From Collinsella aerofaciens (GTDB lineage Bacteria > Actinomycetota > Coriobacteriia > Coriobacteriales > Coriobacteriaceae): 63,573 nucleotides of DNA. The notes under the pieces were generated by a model. The model saw only the letters and a program-made list of their open reading frames with translations, did not search any database and had not been told where the DNA came from. Positions 35,979-45,216 of the stretch are shown here, piece after piece (position 1 is the first letter of the stretch; every line of letters starts with the position of its first letter). The stretch covers positions 1-63,573 of the forward strand of contig NZ_CAAKNY010000086.1 in the NCBI RefSeq assembly GCF_901212495.1, written 5' to 3'. The translations under genes were made by a program, and so were the position numbers.

Positions 35979-37202
35979 ATGGAAATGGAAAAGTTCATCA
36001 ACACGGGTATTGCTGAGGGCTGGGTTCGCAAAACCGACAATAGCGAGCGCAAGTTTATTAACGGTCAGAACCAGGATTGTCCAATTTACGAGGTACGCGT
36101 CGATAAGTTGCATTTCAATGTGCAGAATGGACGAATTGCTACCTTCATTTCGCGCTATCAGGCAGAGCATCCCAAGGGCCTACCTCAGGATCAAACGGAG
36201 CTCGATAACCTCATTGCGGGCATGGTCGAGGCGGATAATCCCAAGCATCTTAAGACGACTATGTTGGATATTAAAAACAAGGGCCAACAACAATCTGCGA
36301 TCATTTTGACCAACGGCGTTGTCATTGACGGTAACCGTCGTTTTACCTGCTTGCGTAAGTTGTCTGCTGCCGAGAACACCCTTCGCATGCTGCGCTGCTG
36401 TGTGTTTCCCGATACCTATGACGAAAATGCTATTAAGGGCCTTGAGCTCGAGATTCAGCTGGGCGAGGACACCAAACAGGAATATGATGCCATCTCTCGT
36501 CTGGTTGATATCGATAGGTGGGTCAATGAAGGGCGTATGACGGCAGAAGAATATGCCAAGCATGCCAATATGAAGCAGAGCGAAATGAAGAACAGTCTCG
36601 CTCAAATCGATATGTTGAAAGATTTTCTTGAGTTCTGCGAGGCTCCCGGCGCATTTCATATTGCCCAGGACCTTAAGTTGCAAGGCCCTATCGAGTCGCT
36701 TACGACCAGGCTTGGTAAGGTCAAGAACAAGGACGATCGAGAAGAGATTAAAAATGCCGTGTTTGCAAATTTGTTGTATCAGACGCTCGGTGACCGCACG
36801 CGTGAGGTGCGCGAGTTTATCGATAATTTGATTGCTGACGACAAGCTGCGCGAAGAGCAGCTGGATTATACCGTTGAGGTTTTGGAAAGGCTTGAGGAAA
36901 AGCCTGACGGCGTGGTTGTCACTACGGAATATCTTCGCGATACGTTTGGCTCTGACACGCGTTTGAAAGAGGGGATGAAGGCGTCTAGAACCGTTGCCCG
37001 CACGAAGGCCGGCAATCGTAACATCAAAAACGGACAAGTGCGTGCCGTCCGCAACGCACTCTCGAATGTTGGCGAAGTTGACGTGGAAATACTGCACAAA
37101 CTGGAGCCCGAACAACTCGCCAATATGCAGGATGGGCTGCAGTCTCTTCTTGAGAAAGCCCAGGAAGTTCTCGATGCCGTCCAAAAAAATCTAGAAGGCT
37201 AA
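35979..37202 (+). CDS. ParB/sulfiredoxin-fold domain protein
   Basis: 407 residues. The N-terminal part contains QQSAIILTNGVVIDGNRRFT, the ParB/Srx signature with the DGNRR motif, preceded by the characteristic strand and helix PIYEVRVDKLHF. In defence systems (DUF262/GmrS, Dnd and Ssp modules) this fold acts as an NTP-dependent sensor or nuclease. The C-terminal half is helical, with a probable HTH-like region around KHANMKQSEMKNSLAQIDML, and ends in a coiled coil. It begins four bases after the previous stop and ends three bases before the helicase start, so the two are probably a functional pair. No parA-like gene is near, so chromosome partition is unlikely. Confidence 0.7.
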   Translation: MEMEKFINTGIAEGWVRKTDNSERKFINGQNQDCPIYEVRVDKLHFNVQNGRIATFISRYQAEHPKGLPQDQTELDNLIAGMVEADNPKHLKTTMLDIKNKGQQQSAIILTNGVVIDGNRRFTCLRKLSAAENTLRMLRCCVFPDTYDENAIKGLELEIQLGEDTKQEYDAISRLVDIDRWVNEGRMTAEEYAKHANMKQSEMKNSLAQIDMLKDFLEFCEAPGAFHIAQDLKLQGPIESLTTRLGKVKNKDDREEIKNAVFANLLYQTLGDRTREVREFIDNLIADDKLREEQLDYTVEVLERLEEKPDGVVVTTEYLRDTFGSDTRLKEGMKASRTVARTKAGNRNIKNGQVRAVRNALSNVGEVDVEILHKLEPEQLANMQDGLQSLLEKAQEVLDAVQKNLEG

Positions 37203-37205
37203 GCA

Positions 37206-39083
37206 ATGCGTTTATATCAGCGAGGCGGACAAATCTATCTTGATCCCGAGTCTCTCGATGCCGACTCTCTGCGTCGCAATGCTCGCTTTAAGATGACCTG
37301 CAGGGCATACGTTAGGTGTGTAGTCCAGGGCCACATTTTGCTCGAAGAGATCGGCAACTATACGGAGTTCGAAAAGATTGTTGGCAAGCTTTCGAAGGTT
37401 GCTGGCCGTCTTGGTGTGGCGCTATCGGTCGATGACGACCTACAGGACAGCTTTGCGCAGATTCGCGAGCTTGCCGAGCAGCGTTCGCGTTTGGGGAATG
37501 AGATCAAACGCGGTGATCACAAGCACGATGCCCATCTCGCAGAGTTCTCGGAGGTCGTCGATACCGCCATGGTGCGTCCGCTAAAGGATCGTCAGATGCG
37601 CGACGCGTTTTTCTTGGCAACGATGGGACGTGCAGGCAACTTCTCGGTGCCGGGGTCAGGTAAAACGGCGACCGTGCTGGGTGCATTTGCCTTTTTGGCG
37701 GCCCGCAGCATGGTCGATCGCATTATGGTCGTGTGCCCAAAAAACGCATTTGATTCCTGGGCGACGGAGTGGAGACTGTGCTTTGGTGATAAACGGCCGC
37801 TCAGCTTGTTTACGACGCAAGACAATGCTTACCGAAAGCTTGGTAAGTTTGACCGTCTGAGCTATATTCGCACTCGTGTGGGCGGTTGCAATTTGCTGCT
37901 TGTGAATTACGAGGCGGCTATTGGCGTTGCCGAGGAACTCAGTAAGGTTGCTGGAGATCGTACGCTTTTGGTGTTCGACGAAATCCATCGCGTTAAGCGC
38001 GTTGGCGGAAAGCAAGCTAACGCGGCTCTCGTGGTTTCCAAGAGTGCTCCCTATACGTTTGCCCTGACGGGCACGCCAATTCCTAACGGATATATCGATA
38101 TTTACAATATGTTGCACATTCTGTATCCGCGGGAGTATGACAACTTTTTTGGCTTTGAGAAAAGCGAGCTCAAAAATGCCGAGGACTCGGACATTGAGCT
38201 CGTGAACAACAAGCTGCAACCGTTTTATTGCCGTACGACCAAGGATGACCTAGGCGTCCCGAGGGCTGAGCCCGACGAGCTTATCAAGGTGTCGTCTGGC
38301 GAGCGTACGAATCTACTGCTCGGCGTTATTAAAAACCGTTACCGTCGCAACAAGCTGACCTTGATGCTGCGTGTGCTGCAGATGGAAAACGATCCGATCG
38401 ACCTGCTCGAAACGCTTAATCCCGAAGACTATCGTTGGATTATCGAAGAAGACGAGGAGACCGGCGAGGTCGATGCCGTCGACTACTCCGATAAGATTGT
38501 GGGCATGATTCGATCTGCCGGGGCATCGAGCAAACGTGCTCGTTGCTGCTCTCTGATTGGCGACTTGGTGGCACAGGGGCGCTCGGTTATCGTCTGGTGC
38601 ATTTTCATCAAGAGCATGTCCGATCTTCAGCGCGGTCTGGCTGGTATGGGGATTGAGGCGCGTACGATTAACGGCCAGAATGACCTTGTCTGTCGTTCGG
38701 CAGACCTGGATGACTTTAGGGCTGGCAAGTTTCCCGTACTCATTACCAATCCTCATACGCTTGCCGAGTCTGTCTCGCTGCATTCGATTTGTCACGATGC
38801 CGTGTACTACGAGTACAGCTTTAATCTGGTTCATTTGCTGCAGTCCCGCGATCGAATCCACCGTTTGGGCCTGCCGCAAGATCAGCAGACAAGGTACTAC
38901 TACCTTTCGGAAGATTACGACCTTGGAAAACCCGATCCATGGTCGCTTGACGAGGAAATATATACTCGCCTGCGCGAAAAAGAGAACACCATGCTCAGGT
39001 GTATTGATTCCGAAATACTCGAGACGCAGCCTACCTCTCAAGAGGATTTGGATGCTATTTTCGCCGGTTTGTTTGATGACTAG
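37206..39083 (+). CDS. SNF2-type superfamily 2 helicase/translocase
   Basis: 625 residues. Motif I is NFSVPGSGKTATVLGAF (GSGKT at 150-154), motif II is LLVFDEIHRVK, motif III is FALTGTPIPN, and motif VI is QSRDRIHRLGLPQ, the SNF2/Rad54-like arrangement with an insertion of about 130 residues between the two RecA lobes. The first roughly 120 residues form a separate N-terminal region. Helicases are parts of BREX types other than 1 (BrxHI and BrxHII) and of DISARM (DrmD). Whether this one is orthologous to BrxHII cannot be decided by eye. It lies between the ParB-like gene and pglZ in one transcription unit. Confidence 0.82.
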   Translation: MRLYQRGGQIYLDPESLDADSLRRNARFKMTCRAYVRCVVQGHILLEEIGNYTEFEKIVGKLSKVAGRLGVALSVDDDLQDSFAQIRELAEQRSRLGNEIKRGDHKHDAHLAEFSEVVDTAMVRPLKDRQMRDAFFLATMGRAGNFSVPGSGKTATVLGAFAFLAARSMVDRIMVVCPKNAFDSWATEWRLCFGDKRPLSLFTTQDNAYRKLGKFDRLSYIRTRVGGCNLLLVNYEAAIGVAEELSKVAGDRTLLVFDEIHRVKRVGGKQANAALVVSKSAPYTFALTGTPIPNGYIDIYNMLHILYPREYDNFFGFEKSELKNAEDSDIELVNNKLQPFYCRTTKDDLGVPRAEPDELIKVSSGERTNLLLGVIKNRYRRNKLTLMLRVLQMENDPIDLLETLNPEDYRWIIEEDEETGEVDAVDYSDKIVGMIRSAGASSKRARCCSLIGDLVAQGRSVIVWCIFIKSMSDLQRGLAGMGIEARTINGQNDLVCRSADLDDFRAGKFPVLITNPHTLAESVSLHSICHDAVYYEYSFNLVHLLQSRDRIHRLGLPQDQQTRYYYLSEDYDLGKPDPWSLDEEIYTRLREKENTMLRCIDSEILETQPTSQEDLDAIFAGLFDD

Positions 39084-39098
39084 TTTTGAGAGTTTGCC

Positions 39099-41720
39099 AT
39101 GAAGCTTGCAGATATTACATCCGAGCTGCTGCATTTGTTTGCAGGTCAGGACGCCGATTGCGGGGGCGCCATTGTTGTATGGCATGATCCGTCCGGTGAA
39201 TTTGAGGATATGCTTGCAGATTTGGAGTTGCCGGGCGTCAGCGTTCTCGTTGATCGCGAGGGTGGTCGGTTTGCTATCAAGCGTAAGCTCAATGGTGACT
39301 TGGGCGGACGTAAGGTGCTTATATATCGTCGCTGCGTAGGGGAGCCGTCTGGCGATTGGCTGGCGGATGTTGAAGCGCGTTGCGTCCCGTTTGCCGCCGA
39401 CTATGTTTCTGTGCAGCTACGCGAGATCGGCGCAGTTGATTCGTATGAGATGCGCGCGGCGCTTGAATCCCATAAAGCTTTTTTTGCCAAGCGCCGCAAC
39501 GTTATAAAGCTCAACAAGTTGCTACATTCATCGAGAGAAGTCGCTGTTGAGACCGTCGATGAGCTTGAACTTGGCATTTTGGCTACCTGCTTGGGTGTCA
39601 GCGCGCTCGATCCCGCGGCAATCGTATCAGGCTATTTGGCACTCCTGCACGAGGGCAATGCTGATCAGGTGGTTGTCCTACTTGCTGAATATGAGATGAA
39701 TGGCTATTTCTGCGATCTCATTCGTCATTGGTGTGGTTTTGAGGGGAACGCGCTCGAGCTATCTCGTGTTCCCGAGTTGCTGGTCCACGTGTTGCTCACC
39801 GCCTGCTCACGGTCGGTGACGGGTGGATGTCTGGACGCGCTGTCGGGACGCTTCTCTTCCCAGGCTGTTCACGCCGCGTTCTGCCGCGCTTGCGTTGATC
39901 ATTGGGTTCGTGGCGGTAATCGTCTATTGCTGTTGAGTATGACAACGGCGGTAGAGCGTGAGCTTGAGCTTGGAAAGATACTCGCTGACGTTGGTCTTGA
40001 CTGTATTGCCGGAGCCGACGTCTTTCCCTGCATCGATGCTGCCATTCTGCGCATGCTGTTTGAGCGGGTACGTCTGTCTGTGGATGCTGCTGATGAGGTT
40101 TTGTCGGTCGTCGTCTCTCGTCGCGGATCGCTCTGGTATGAGGAACTTGCCTGCTATTATCGCGGCGTTTCGGCTGCAGCTCATATGCAGCGTTTTTATC
40201 GCGACCATGTAGAGGGTTTTGCGGGCATGGGGGCTTTGGCCCTTTGGGGTTCTTATGCCAGCGATTTCTATCGCATGGACGCTTGGTACCGTGAGCTGGT
40301 GACAGAGTTCGCCGGTGCCTTTAGAGCGGGGGAGTACGAGCTCGATGAAGACTTCCGCGCCTGCTTTGAGTCGATGGAAGCTTTGTATAAAGGCTGGTTT
40401 CTTAAGGAGCTCTCTCGCCGTTGGGCAAGCGCGTCGGGCGACGCATTGGGCTTGCAGGGATATGTGAAAGGTATTCCGCGTCAGGTTGATTTTGATCTGA
40501 GCTACGTTGAGCCTGCGAATCGCCGCGGAAAGCGTATTTGGGTCATCGTATCTGATGCTTTGCGCTATGAGGTTGCTGCAGAGCTCGCAGAGCGTCTTGA
40601 GCGCGAGACAAAGGGTCGGTGCGAGCTTGGCGCCGTGCAAGGCGTGTTTCCTTCGATAACCAGATGCGGTATGGCTGCCTTGTTGCCTCATGGAACGATG
40701 CGTTACGAGGCATGCGGAGAGGGAGGATCGGGCTTTGGCGTGCTTGTTGACGGGGGGCGCGTCGATACCATCGAATCTCGCCAAAAGGTGATTGGCAAGC
40801 ATTATGAGGGCGCTGTTGCGGTTCGCTATGACCGTTTTGTCGGCGAGATGGACCGTGCCGAACGCAAGAAAGCCGTGGGAGACGCGAACGTTGTCTATAT
40901 CTATCACGATCTCATTGATGCCATTGGTGACAAGGCCGCAACCGAGCGCAGGGCGTTTCATGCCTGCGATGAAACAATTGACGAGTTATCGGTGCTGGTC
41001 AAGCTCATCGTGCGTGAGTTTATGTCGTCTCGAATCGTCATTACGGCAGATCATGGGTTTCTGTATACCGCAGAGCCGCTTGCCGAATATGATCATACGA
41101 GTGTTGCGGACGTGGCGGATGACGTCATTGAGGCTGGACGCCGCTGGGCTGTTGCCTCGAGCGATTCTGAGTCCGATACGCTGCTTAAGGTTGCTCTACC
41201 CGCATCTGCTGGTAGCCTCGTGGGCTTTTCGCCACGTGAATGCGTGCGTTTGCGACGTCCCGGCGGAGGCGAGAACTTTGTCCATGGCGGCATCTCATTG
41301 CAGGAGATGTGTGTGCCGGTTTTGACCTTTAGCAATAAGCGCGCCGGAACGCGTGGCTTTGTCGCATCGAGCCCCGTTGGCTTGTCCCTCGTTACGCAAC
41401 TTGAATCCATCTCGAATACGTCTTTCTTCCTGGAATTTCTGCAAGATGAGGTGGTGGTTGGCAAGATTCTTCCTGCGAACTATGAAGTGTTTGTTGTCGA
41501 TCGCAGCGGAAACCCTGTAACCGACATTGCAAGAATCGTAGCCGATTTGACTGAAGTCGATGCGAGGGCGCGCCGCTTTAAGGTAATGCTGACGGTGCGT
41601 CCAACCGTTGAACTTGATGAACGCGCGGAGTATGCACTTTGCCTGAAAAACGCGGATAGCGGCGAAGAGCGTGTTCTTCAGACGCTGCACTTCCATGTTT
41701 ATCTGGGTCGTGAATGGTAA
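39099..41720 (+). CDS. pglZ: BREX phosphatase-fold protein PglZ
   Basis: 873 residues, normal for type 1-like PglZ. The N-terminal module IVVWHDPSGEFEDMLADLEL and DWLADVEARCVPFAADY is followed by helical spacers. The central alkaline-phosphatase-superfamily PglZ domain shows RIWVIVSDALRYEVAAELAE with the metal and nucleophile region, and VITADHGFLYT further on; the C-terminal end is an Ig-like extension. PglZ is essential in BREX systems and associates with BrxB, BrxC and PglX. It is the last recognisable BREX gene; the Lon-like brxL expected after it in type 1 loci is absent. Confidence 0.93.
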   Translation: MKLADITSELLHLFAGQDADCGGAIVVWHDPSGEFEDMLADLELPGVSVLVDREGGRFAIKRKLNGDLGGRKVLIYRRCVGEPSGDWLADVEARCVPFAADYVSVQLREIGAVDSYEMRAALESHKAFFAKRRNVIKLNKLLHSSREVAVETVDELELGILATCLGVSALDPAAIVSGYLALLHEGNADQVVVLLAEYEMNGYFCDLIRHWCGFEGNALELSRVPELLVHVLLTACSRSVTGGCLDALSGRFSSQAVHAAFCRACVDHWVRGGNRLLLLSMTTAVERELELGKILADVGLDCIAGADVFPCIDAAILRMLFERVRLSVDAADEVLSVVVSRRGSLWYEELACYYRGVSAAAHMQRFYRDHVEGFAGMGALALWGSYASDFYRMDAWYRELVTEFAGAFRAGEYELDEDFRACFESMEALYKGWFLKELSRRWASASGDALGLQGYVKGIPRQVDFDLSYVEPANRRGKRIWVIVSDALRYEVAAELAERLERETKGRCELGAVQGVFPSITRCGMAALLPHGTMRYEACGEGGSGFGVLVDGGRVDTIESRQKVIGKHYEGAVAVRYDRFVGEMDRAERKKAVGDANVVYIYHDLIDAIGDKAATERRAFHACDETIDELSVLVKLIVREFMSSRIVITADHGFLYTAEPLAEYDHTSVADVADDVIEAGRRWAVASSDSESDTLLKVALPASAGSLVGFSPRECVRLRRPGGGENFVHGGISLQEMCVPVLTFSNKRAGTRGFVASSPVGLSLVTQLESISNTSFFLEFLQDEVVVGKILPANYEVFVVDRSGNPVTDIARIVADLTEVDARARRFKVMLTVRPTVELDERAEYALCLKNADSGEERVLQTLHFHVYLGREW

Positions 41721-41747
41721 GTAGGGGCTGAATAGGGAGGCTGCATC

Positions 41748-41969
41748 ATGAAGATCGAAGTTGATGTCGGTCAGCTGCGCGAGAGTCTGCTCGATCGTGC
41801 GGGGAGCGCGGCGGGCGTGGGCTTTCCGGCTGCCATGCTCGACGTAGTGGATATCGAGGATGAGTCGCCCCAAGATCTCCTAGCCCGAGCCGAACGCGAA
41901 GGCCTCGACCTCCGAGACTTTGCCGTCGATGACGATGATGACGACTACGGCGCGGACGAAGGCTGGTAG
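41748..41969 (+). CDS. Small acidic protein downstream of pglZ, function unknown
   Basis: 73 residues with a strongly acidic C-terminus (a run of six Asp, then Tyr-Gly-Ala-Asp-Glu-Gly-Trp at the end) and a predicted pI well below 5. GGGAGG precedes the ATG at good spacing, and it starts 28 bases after pglZ on the same strand. The GC content is back at the chromosomal level, so it may belong to the host rather than the island. No family is recognised. It could be the last gene of the operon or an unrelated resident gene. Confidence 0.6.
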   Translation: MKIEVDVGQLRESLLDRAGSAAGVGFPAAMLDVVDIEDESPQDLLARAEREGLDLRDFAVDDDDDDYGADEGW

Positions 41970-41991
41970 CCGCGATTGAACTTCAACCCCA

Positions 41992-42080
41992 TCCCCAAAA
42001 TAAGTTGCGGTGAAATAGGGACCGTTTGGGCCGGTAGAAGGCCTATTCAATCCCTATTTCACCGCAACTTATGGGTGGGG
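41992..42080. repeat. Inverted repeat with 22-bp perfect arms
   Basis: 42000-42021 (ATAAGTTGCGGTGAAATAGG onward) is perfectly complementary to 42051-42072, and flanking CCATCCCC/GGGGATGG extends the pairing. It contains GGGAC. It lies between the convergent small acidic gene and the antiporter gene and may terminate both. Confidence 0.9.
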
Positions 42081-42084
42081 ATGG

Positions 42085-43686
42085 CTACGACGCCAGCGTG
42101 GCGATGACGGCTTCGTCGCCGGCGTATATGAGGGTATTGCCGTCGGGGATGATCGTTTGGCCGTCGCGCTTGAGCATCACCACGATAAACGGGTGCTTAC
42201 CTTGCGGAACGTCGCGCAGGCGCTGGCCGGCCAGGCGACCGTGGGGCGTCACGGTGACCTCGCGCAGCGTAATCTCGGCACGCTCTTCAAACGTTGGAGC
42301 GGCCATAACCAGCAGGTCGCCTTCCTCAATCACGGTATCGCCATTGGGCAGCACCGGGTGCGCGCCATCGCGCAGCACCAGGACCACCAGCATGTCCGTG
42401 ACGCTGCCAATATCGGCGAGCGAGCGCCCGGCAAACGGATGCCCCGCACCCACCTTGAGCTTGACGAACGACATGCCGTCTTCGTCGCGGTAATCGTTAA
42501 AGGTACGGCGCACGTCGCCTTCTGCATCGATCATATCGAGTTTCTTCGCCACTGCAGGCAGCAGCGAACCCTGCACTACAATGCTCGACACGGCAATCAC
42601 AAAGACCAGGTCAAACAGGTCGTGCCCACCGGGAACACCGGCCACAACGGCAAAGAGGCTAAAGACGACCGAAGCTGCGCCGCGCAGACCCGCCCAGCTT
42701 ACGAGTGCAACCTGGCGAGGGTTCGTCTTAAAGGGCGCCAGCAGCACGCCAACGGCGATGGGACGGCTCACAAAGAGCATAAACGCCATGAGCGCCAGGC
42801 CCGGTAGCAGCATTTGCGGCAGGCGCGCGGGCGTCACGAGCAGGCCCAGCAAAAAGAAGATGGTCATCTCGGCCATCTCGGTAAGGGTGTCGAAGAAGTG
42901 CGCCATCTCGACCTTGCCGGTGATGTCGCTCGCACCCAGCACAATGCCTGCCAGGTATACGGCCAAAAAGCCGTTGCCGCCCAGATAGCTCGGCAGCGCG
43001 TAGGCGACGATGGCCACGGCGAACAAAAAGATGGTCTGCGCACCCTCAGCCGTTGCGTGCGCGCGCTCAATCAGGCGGCTGGATGTCCAGCCGATGACAA
43101 GGCCCAGGCCCACACCCAGGATGATTTGCTTGGCCAGCAGTATGGGAATGTTGATGTCGCCGCCAGCTGCGAGGGTGGCGAGTACCGCGGTGAGCATGTA
43201 GGCGACGGGATCGTTGGAGCCCGATTCCACCTCGAGCAGCGAGTCGGTGCCGCCCTTTAGCGAAAGACTGTGCTCGCGCAGCACGCTAAAGACGCTTGCC
43301 GCGTCGGTGGATGCCACGACCGATCCCAGTAGCAGGCCGCTGATCCAGTCGAAGCCCAGTACAAAGTGCGCGAACACGCCGGTGATGCCAGCGGTGATGA
43401 CGACGCCGAGCGAGCTTAGCAGCACTGCGGGCACAGCGATGGGCTTGGCACGGTCGATGTTGGTGTTAAAGCCGCCGTAGAACATGATGAACAGCAGCGC
43501 CGTGCCGCAGACGGTTTCGGTGAGCGCATAGTCGCTAAAGTCGATGTGCGCCGGACCGTTGACGCCCAGCAGCATGCCGAGTGCGATAAAGATGAGCAGG
43601 GTGGGGAAGGGGAGCTTTTTGCCGACGGGTTTGATGGTCAGGCACAGAATGATGACGAGGCCGATAAAGAGAAGGATCTGGTTCAT
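42085..43686 (-). CDS. K+/H+ antiporter, CPA1 NhaP2-type with RCK_C domains
   Basis: 533 residues: about 12 transmembrane helices (1-390) of the Na+/H+ exchanger fold followed by a cytoplasmic regulatory part. The ion site region is in LLGSVVASTDAASVFSVLRE and LEVESGSNDPVAYML. Two consecutive RCK_C (TrkA_C)-like modules follow: VKLKVGAGHPFAGRSLADIG to VMAAP, and REVTVTPHGRLAGQRLRDV to the C-terminus, each with the P.G.T...GD pattern. NhaP2-type proteins export K+ in exchange for protons, helping with alkaline or K+ stress. It appears monocistronic. Confidence 0.88.
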   Translation of the reverse strand: MNQILLFIGLVIILCLTIKPVGKKLPFPTLLIFIALGMLLGVNGPAHIDFSDYALTETVCGTALLFIMFYGGFNTNIDRAKPIAVPAVLLSSLGVVITAGITGVFAHFVLGFDWISGLLLGSVVASTDAASVFSVLREHSLSLKGGTDSLLEVESGSNDPVAYMLTAVLATLAAGGDINIPILLAKQIILGVGLGLVIGWTSSRLIERAHATAEGAQTIFLFAVAIVAYALPSYLGGNGFLAVYLAGIVLGASDITGKVEMAHFFDTLTEMAEMTIFFLLGLLVTPARLPQMLLPGLALMAFMLFVSRPIAVGVLLAPFKTNPRQVALVSWAGLRGAASVVFSLFAVVAGVPGGHDLFDLVFVIAVSSIVVQGSLLPAVAKKLDMIDAEGDVRRTFNDYRDEDGMSFVKLKVGAGHPFAGRSLADIGSVTDMLVVLVLRDGAHPVLPNGDTVIEEGDLLVMAAPTFEERAEITLREVTVTPHGRLAGQRLRDVPQGKHPFIVVMLKRDGQTIIPDGNTLIYAGDEAVIATLAS

Positions 43687-44011
43687 GGATGGTGTCCGCT
43701 CCTGGGTGGTTGGCGTGGCACGGTCAGTTGTCTGCGTTTATTTGTACCCAAAGATGGTGGGTTTATGGGGTTGGATTGCGGGCGTGCGCATTTTCGACAC
43801 GAGGCCGCGAAGCGAGTGTCGCTGGTCGGGGCGCTGGGCCAGACGGCGTGGCGTGAGCGGCGCGGGTTGGCAGGCGCGCGCTGACGACCGTTGACGGTAT
43901 GCAACCCTTCCCAGCTTTATTGCAACGGAGTACAATGGGTAACGTTTAAGTTCAACTTGAAGTTTTAGTTGCGGCTCCGGGCTTCGGTCGTAATGCAGGG
44001 AAAGGCGTTCC
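43687..44011. other. 325-bp divergent promoter region
   Basis: It lies between the antiporter (minus) and the phosphatase (plus). There is no credible gene. A -10-like TACAAT lies at 43931-43936 for the plus-strand gene, and GGGAAAGG precedes its ATG. Confidence 0.4.
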
Positions 44012-44851
44012 ATGGCGATCTTTGTGACATCTGATGCTCACGGGCACGTGCGTGCGCTTGACGAGGCCCTGTCCAAGATTTCGCTGGCTTCCGACGATAC
44101 GCTGTACGTGCTGGGTGACATGATCGATCGCGGGCCCGATCCGGTTGGCGTTATTAAGCTCGTGCGCTCGCTGCCCAACGCGCGCGTGCTCAAGGGCAAC
44201 CACGAGCAGATCATGCTCGACGCCATCATTGGCCAGGATCCGCTCGATGCCGAGACCTGGGATATCAACGGCGGTTGGACTACCCGTCAGCAGCTCAACG
44301 ATATGGAATTTGAGGTGTACGAGGAGCTCGTGCGTTGGATGGCGACGCTGCCGCTTTACGCGGTGGCCGAGACTGACGAGCGTCCGTACCTGCTGGTGCA
44401 TGCCGGTATTGAGACCGAGGCGGCGCGTGCGTTTTTGCTTGAGCATGGTGTCGATTGCGCCGATGGCAGGGGAGCGGTCGATGCCAATAGCGAGTTGCTA
44501 CAGCAAATGCTTGCCGTGCAGTCTTCCGATGACTTGCTGTGGATTCGCCATGGCTATTGGGATGCTCCGACGGGGTTGCTTTCTGCCGAGGGCAAGGGTC
44601 CGATCGTGGTGAGCGGTCACACGCCCACGGTGTCGCTCGGGCGTTATTGCGAGGTAGGGGGGCTGGCGGGGCTTGATGAGGAGTCGGGCCGTGGGCAGAT
44701 TGTGCGCCTGGGCGGCGAGGATACCGCCGGCGTGCCCGATCGCATCGACATCGACTGCGCCGCCGCCACTGGGTCGGAGTTTGGCCGCGTAGGTATCCTG
44801 CGTCTAGACGATGGGGCCGAGTTTTACGCGAACATCAACCCAGGCGAATAA
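44012..44851 (+). CDS. PPP-type metallophosphoesterase (Ser/Thr phosphatase-like)
   Basis: 279 residues with the calcineurin-like metal-binding set: SDAHGH (Asp-x-His), GDMIDRGPDP (GDxxDRG), KGNHEQIM (GNHE), HAGIE and SGHTP. This is closest to the bacterial PPP phosphatases (PrpA/PrpB or ApaH-like), which act on phosphoproteins or dinucleoside polyphosphates. The C-terminal roughly 60 residues (EDTAGVPDRIDIDCAAAT) carry the conserved terminal strand. GGGAAAGG precedes the ATG. The gene is followed by a clear terminator at 44953. Confidence 0.87.
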   Translation: MAIFVTSDAHGHVRALDEALSKISLASDDTLYVLGDMIDRGPDPVGVIKLVRSLPNARVLKGNHEQIMLDAIIGQDPLDAETWDINGGWTTRQQLNDMEFEVYEELVRWMATLPLYAVAETDERPYLLVHAGIETEAARAFLLEHGVDCADGRGAVDANSELLQQMLAVQSSDDLLWIRHGYWDAPTGLLSAEGKGPIVVSGHTPTVSLGRYCEVGGLAGLDEESGRGQIVRLGGEDTAGVPDRIDIDCAAATGSEFGRVGILRLDDGAEFYANINPGE

Positions 44852-44852
44852 C

Positions 44853-44909
44853 CGGTGCAAGGGGTAGCTAATTTGGGACGGGGCTTTTTTGACTACCCTT
44901 GGTGCAATG
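44853..44909. repeat. Imperfect inverted repeat with GGGACGGGG centre
   Basis: GGTGCAAGGGGTAG and CTACCCTTGGTGCA flank TTTGGGACGGGGCTTTTTTG directly after the phosphatase stop. It belongs to the GGGAC group. Confidence 0.6.
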
Positions 44910-44952
44910 GGGTCAGAAATGAGGAGCGCCCGCGGCAGCGCGAAAATTCTCG

Positions 44953-44999
44953 AAAAACCGTCGCAACGGAGTCAAACGACCTCGCGACGGTTCTTTTTT
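44953..44999 (+). terminator. Rho-independent terminator
   Basis: AACCGTCGC pairs with GCGACGGTT and is followed by CTTTTTT. Confidence 0.85.
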
Positions 45000-45012
45000 G
45001 GGTGCCCGCTGG

Positions 45013-45135
45013 CTAAGTGAGTAGACTTTTTTGGAAATGCCGAGCAGCCGGCAAATTTGCCTCAACAAAACCGCAGGTCACTGACTTGTGTTTTGCCGGT
45101 GTGGTCAGGGATTCGGCAAAAGTCTACTCACTTAG
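45013..45135. repeat. Inverted repeat, CTAAGTGAGTAGACTTTT type
   Basis: CTAAGTGAGTAGACTTTT at 45013-45030 is the inverse of AAAAGTCTACTCACTTAG at 45118-45135, and GCCGA/TCGGC continues inside. The region 44852-45216 otherwise holds no gene. Confidence 0.85.
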
Positions 45136-45216
45136 TTTTGCGTGATGCATATTGTCCGCAACGAGGCTCCAGCCGGGGTGATTCCATCGCTAATTCCGGT
45201 GACCGGGGGCAGCTAA

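Noticed and set aside
35979..37202. ParB-fold protein as a plasmid or chromosome partition factor
   Set aside because: No ParA or parS-like sites nearby, and the gene is embedded in a defence operon next to a helicase.
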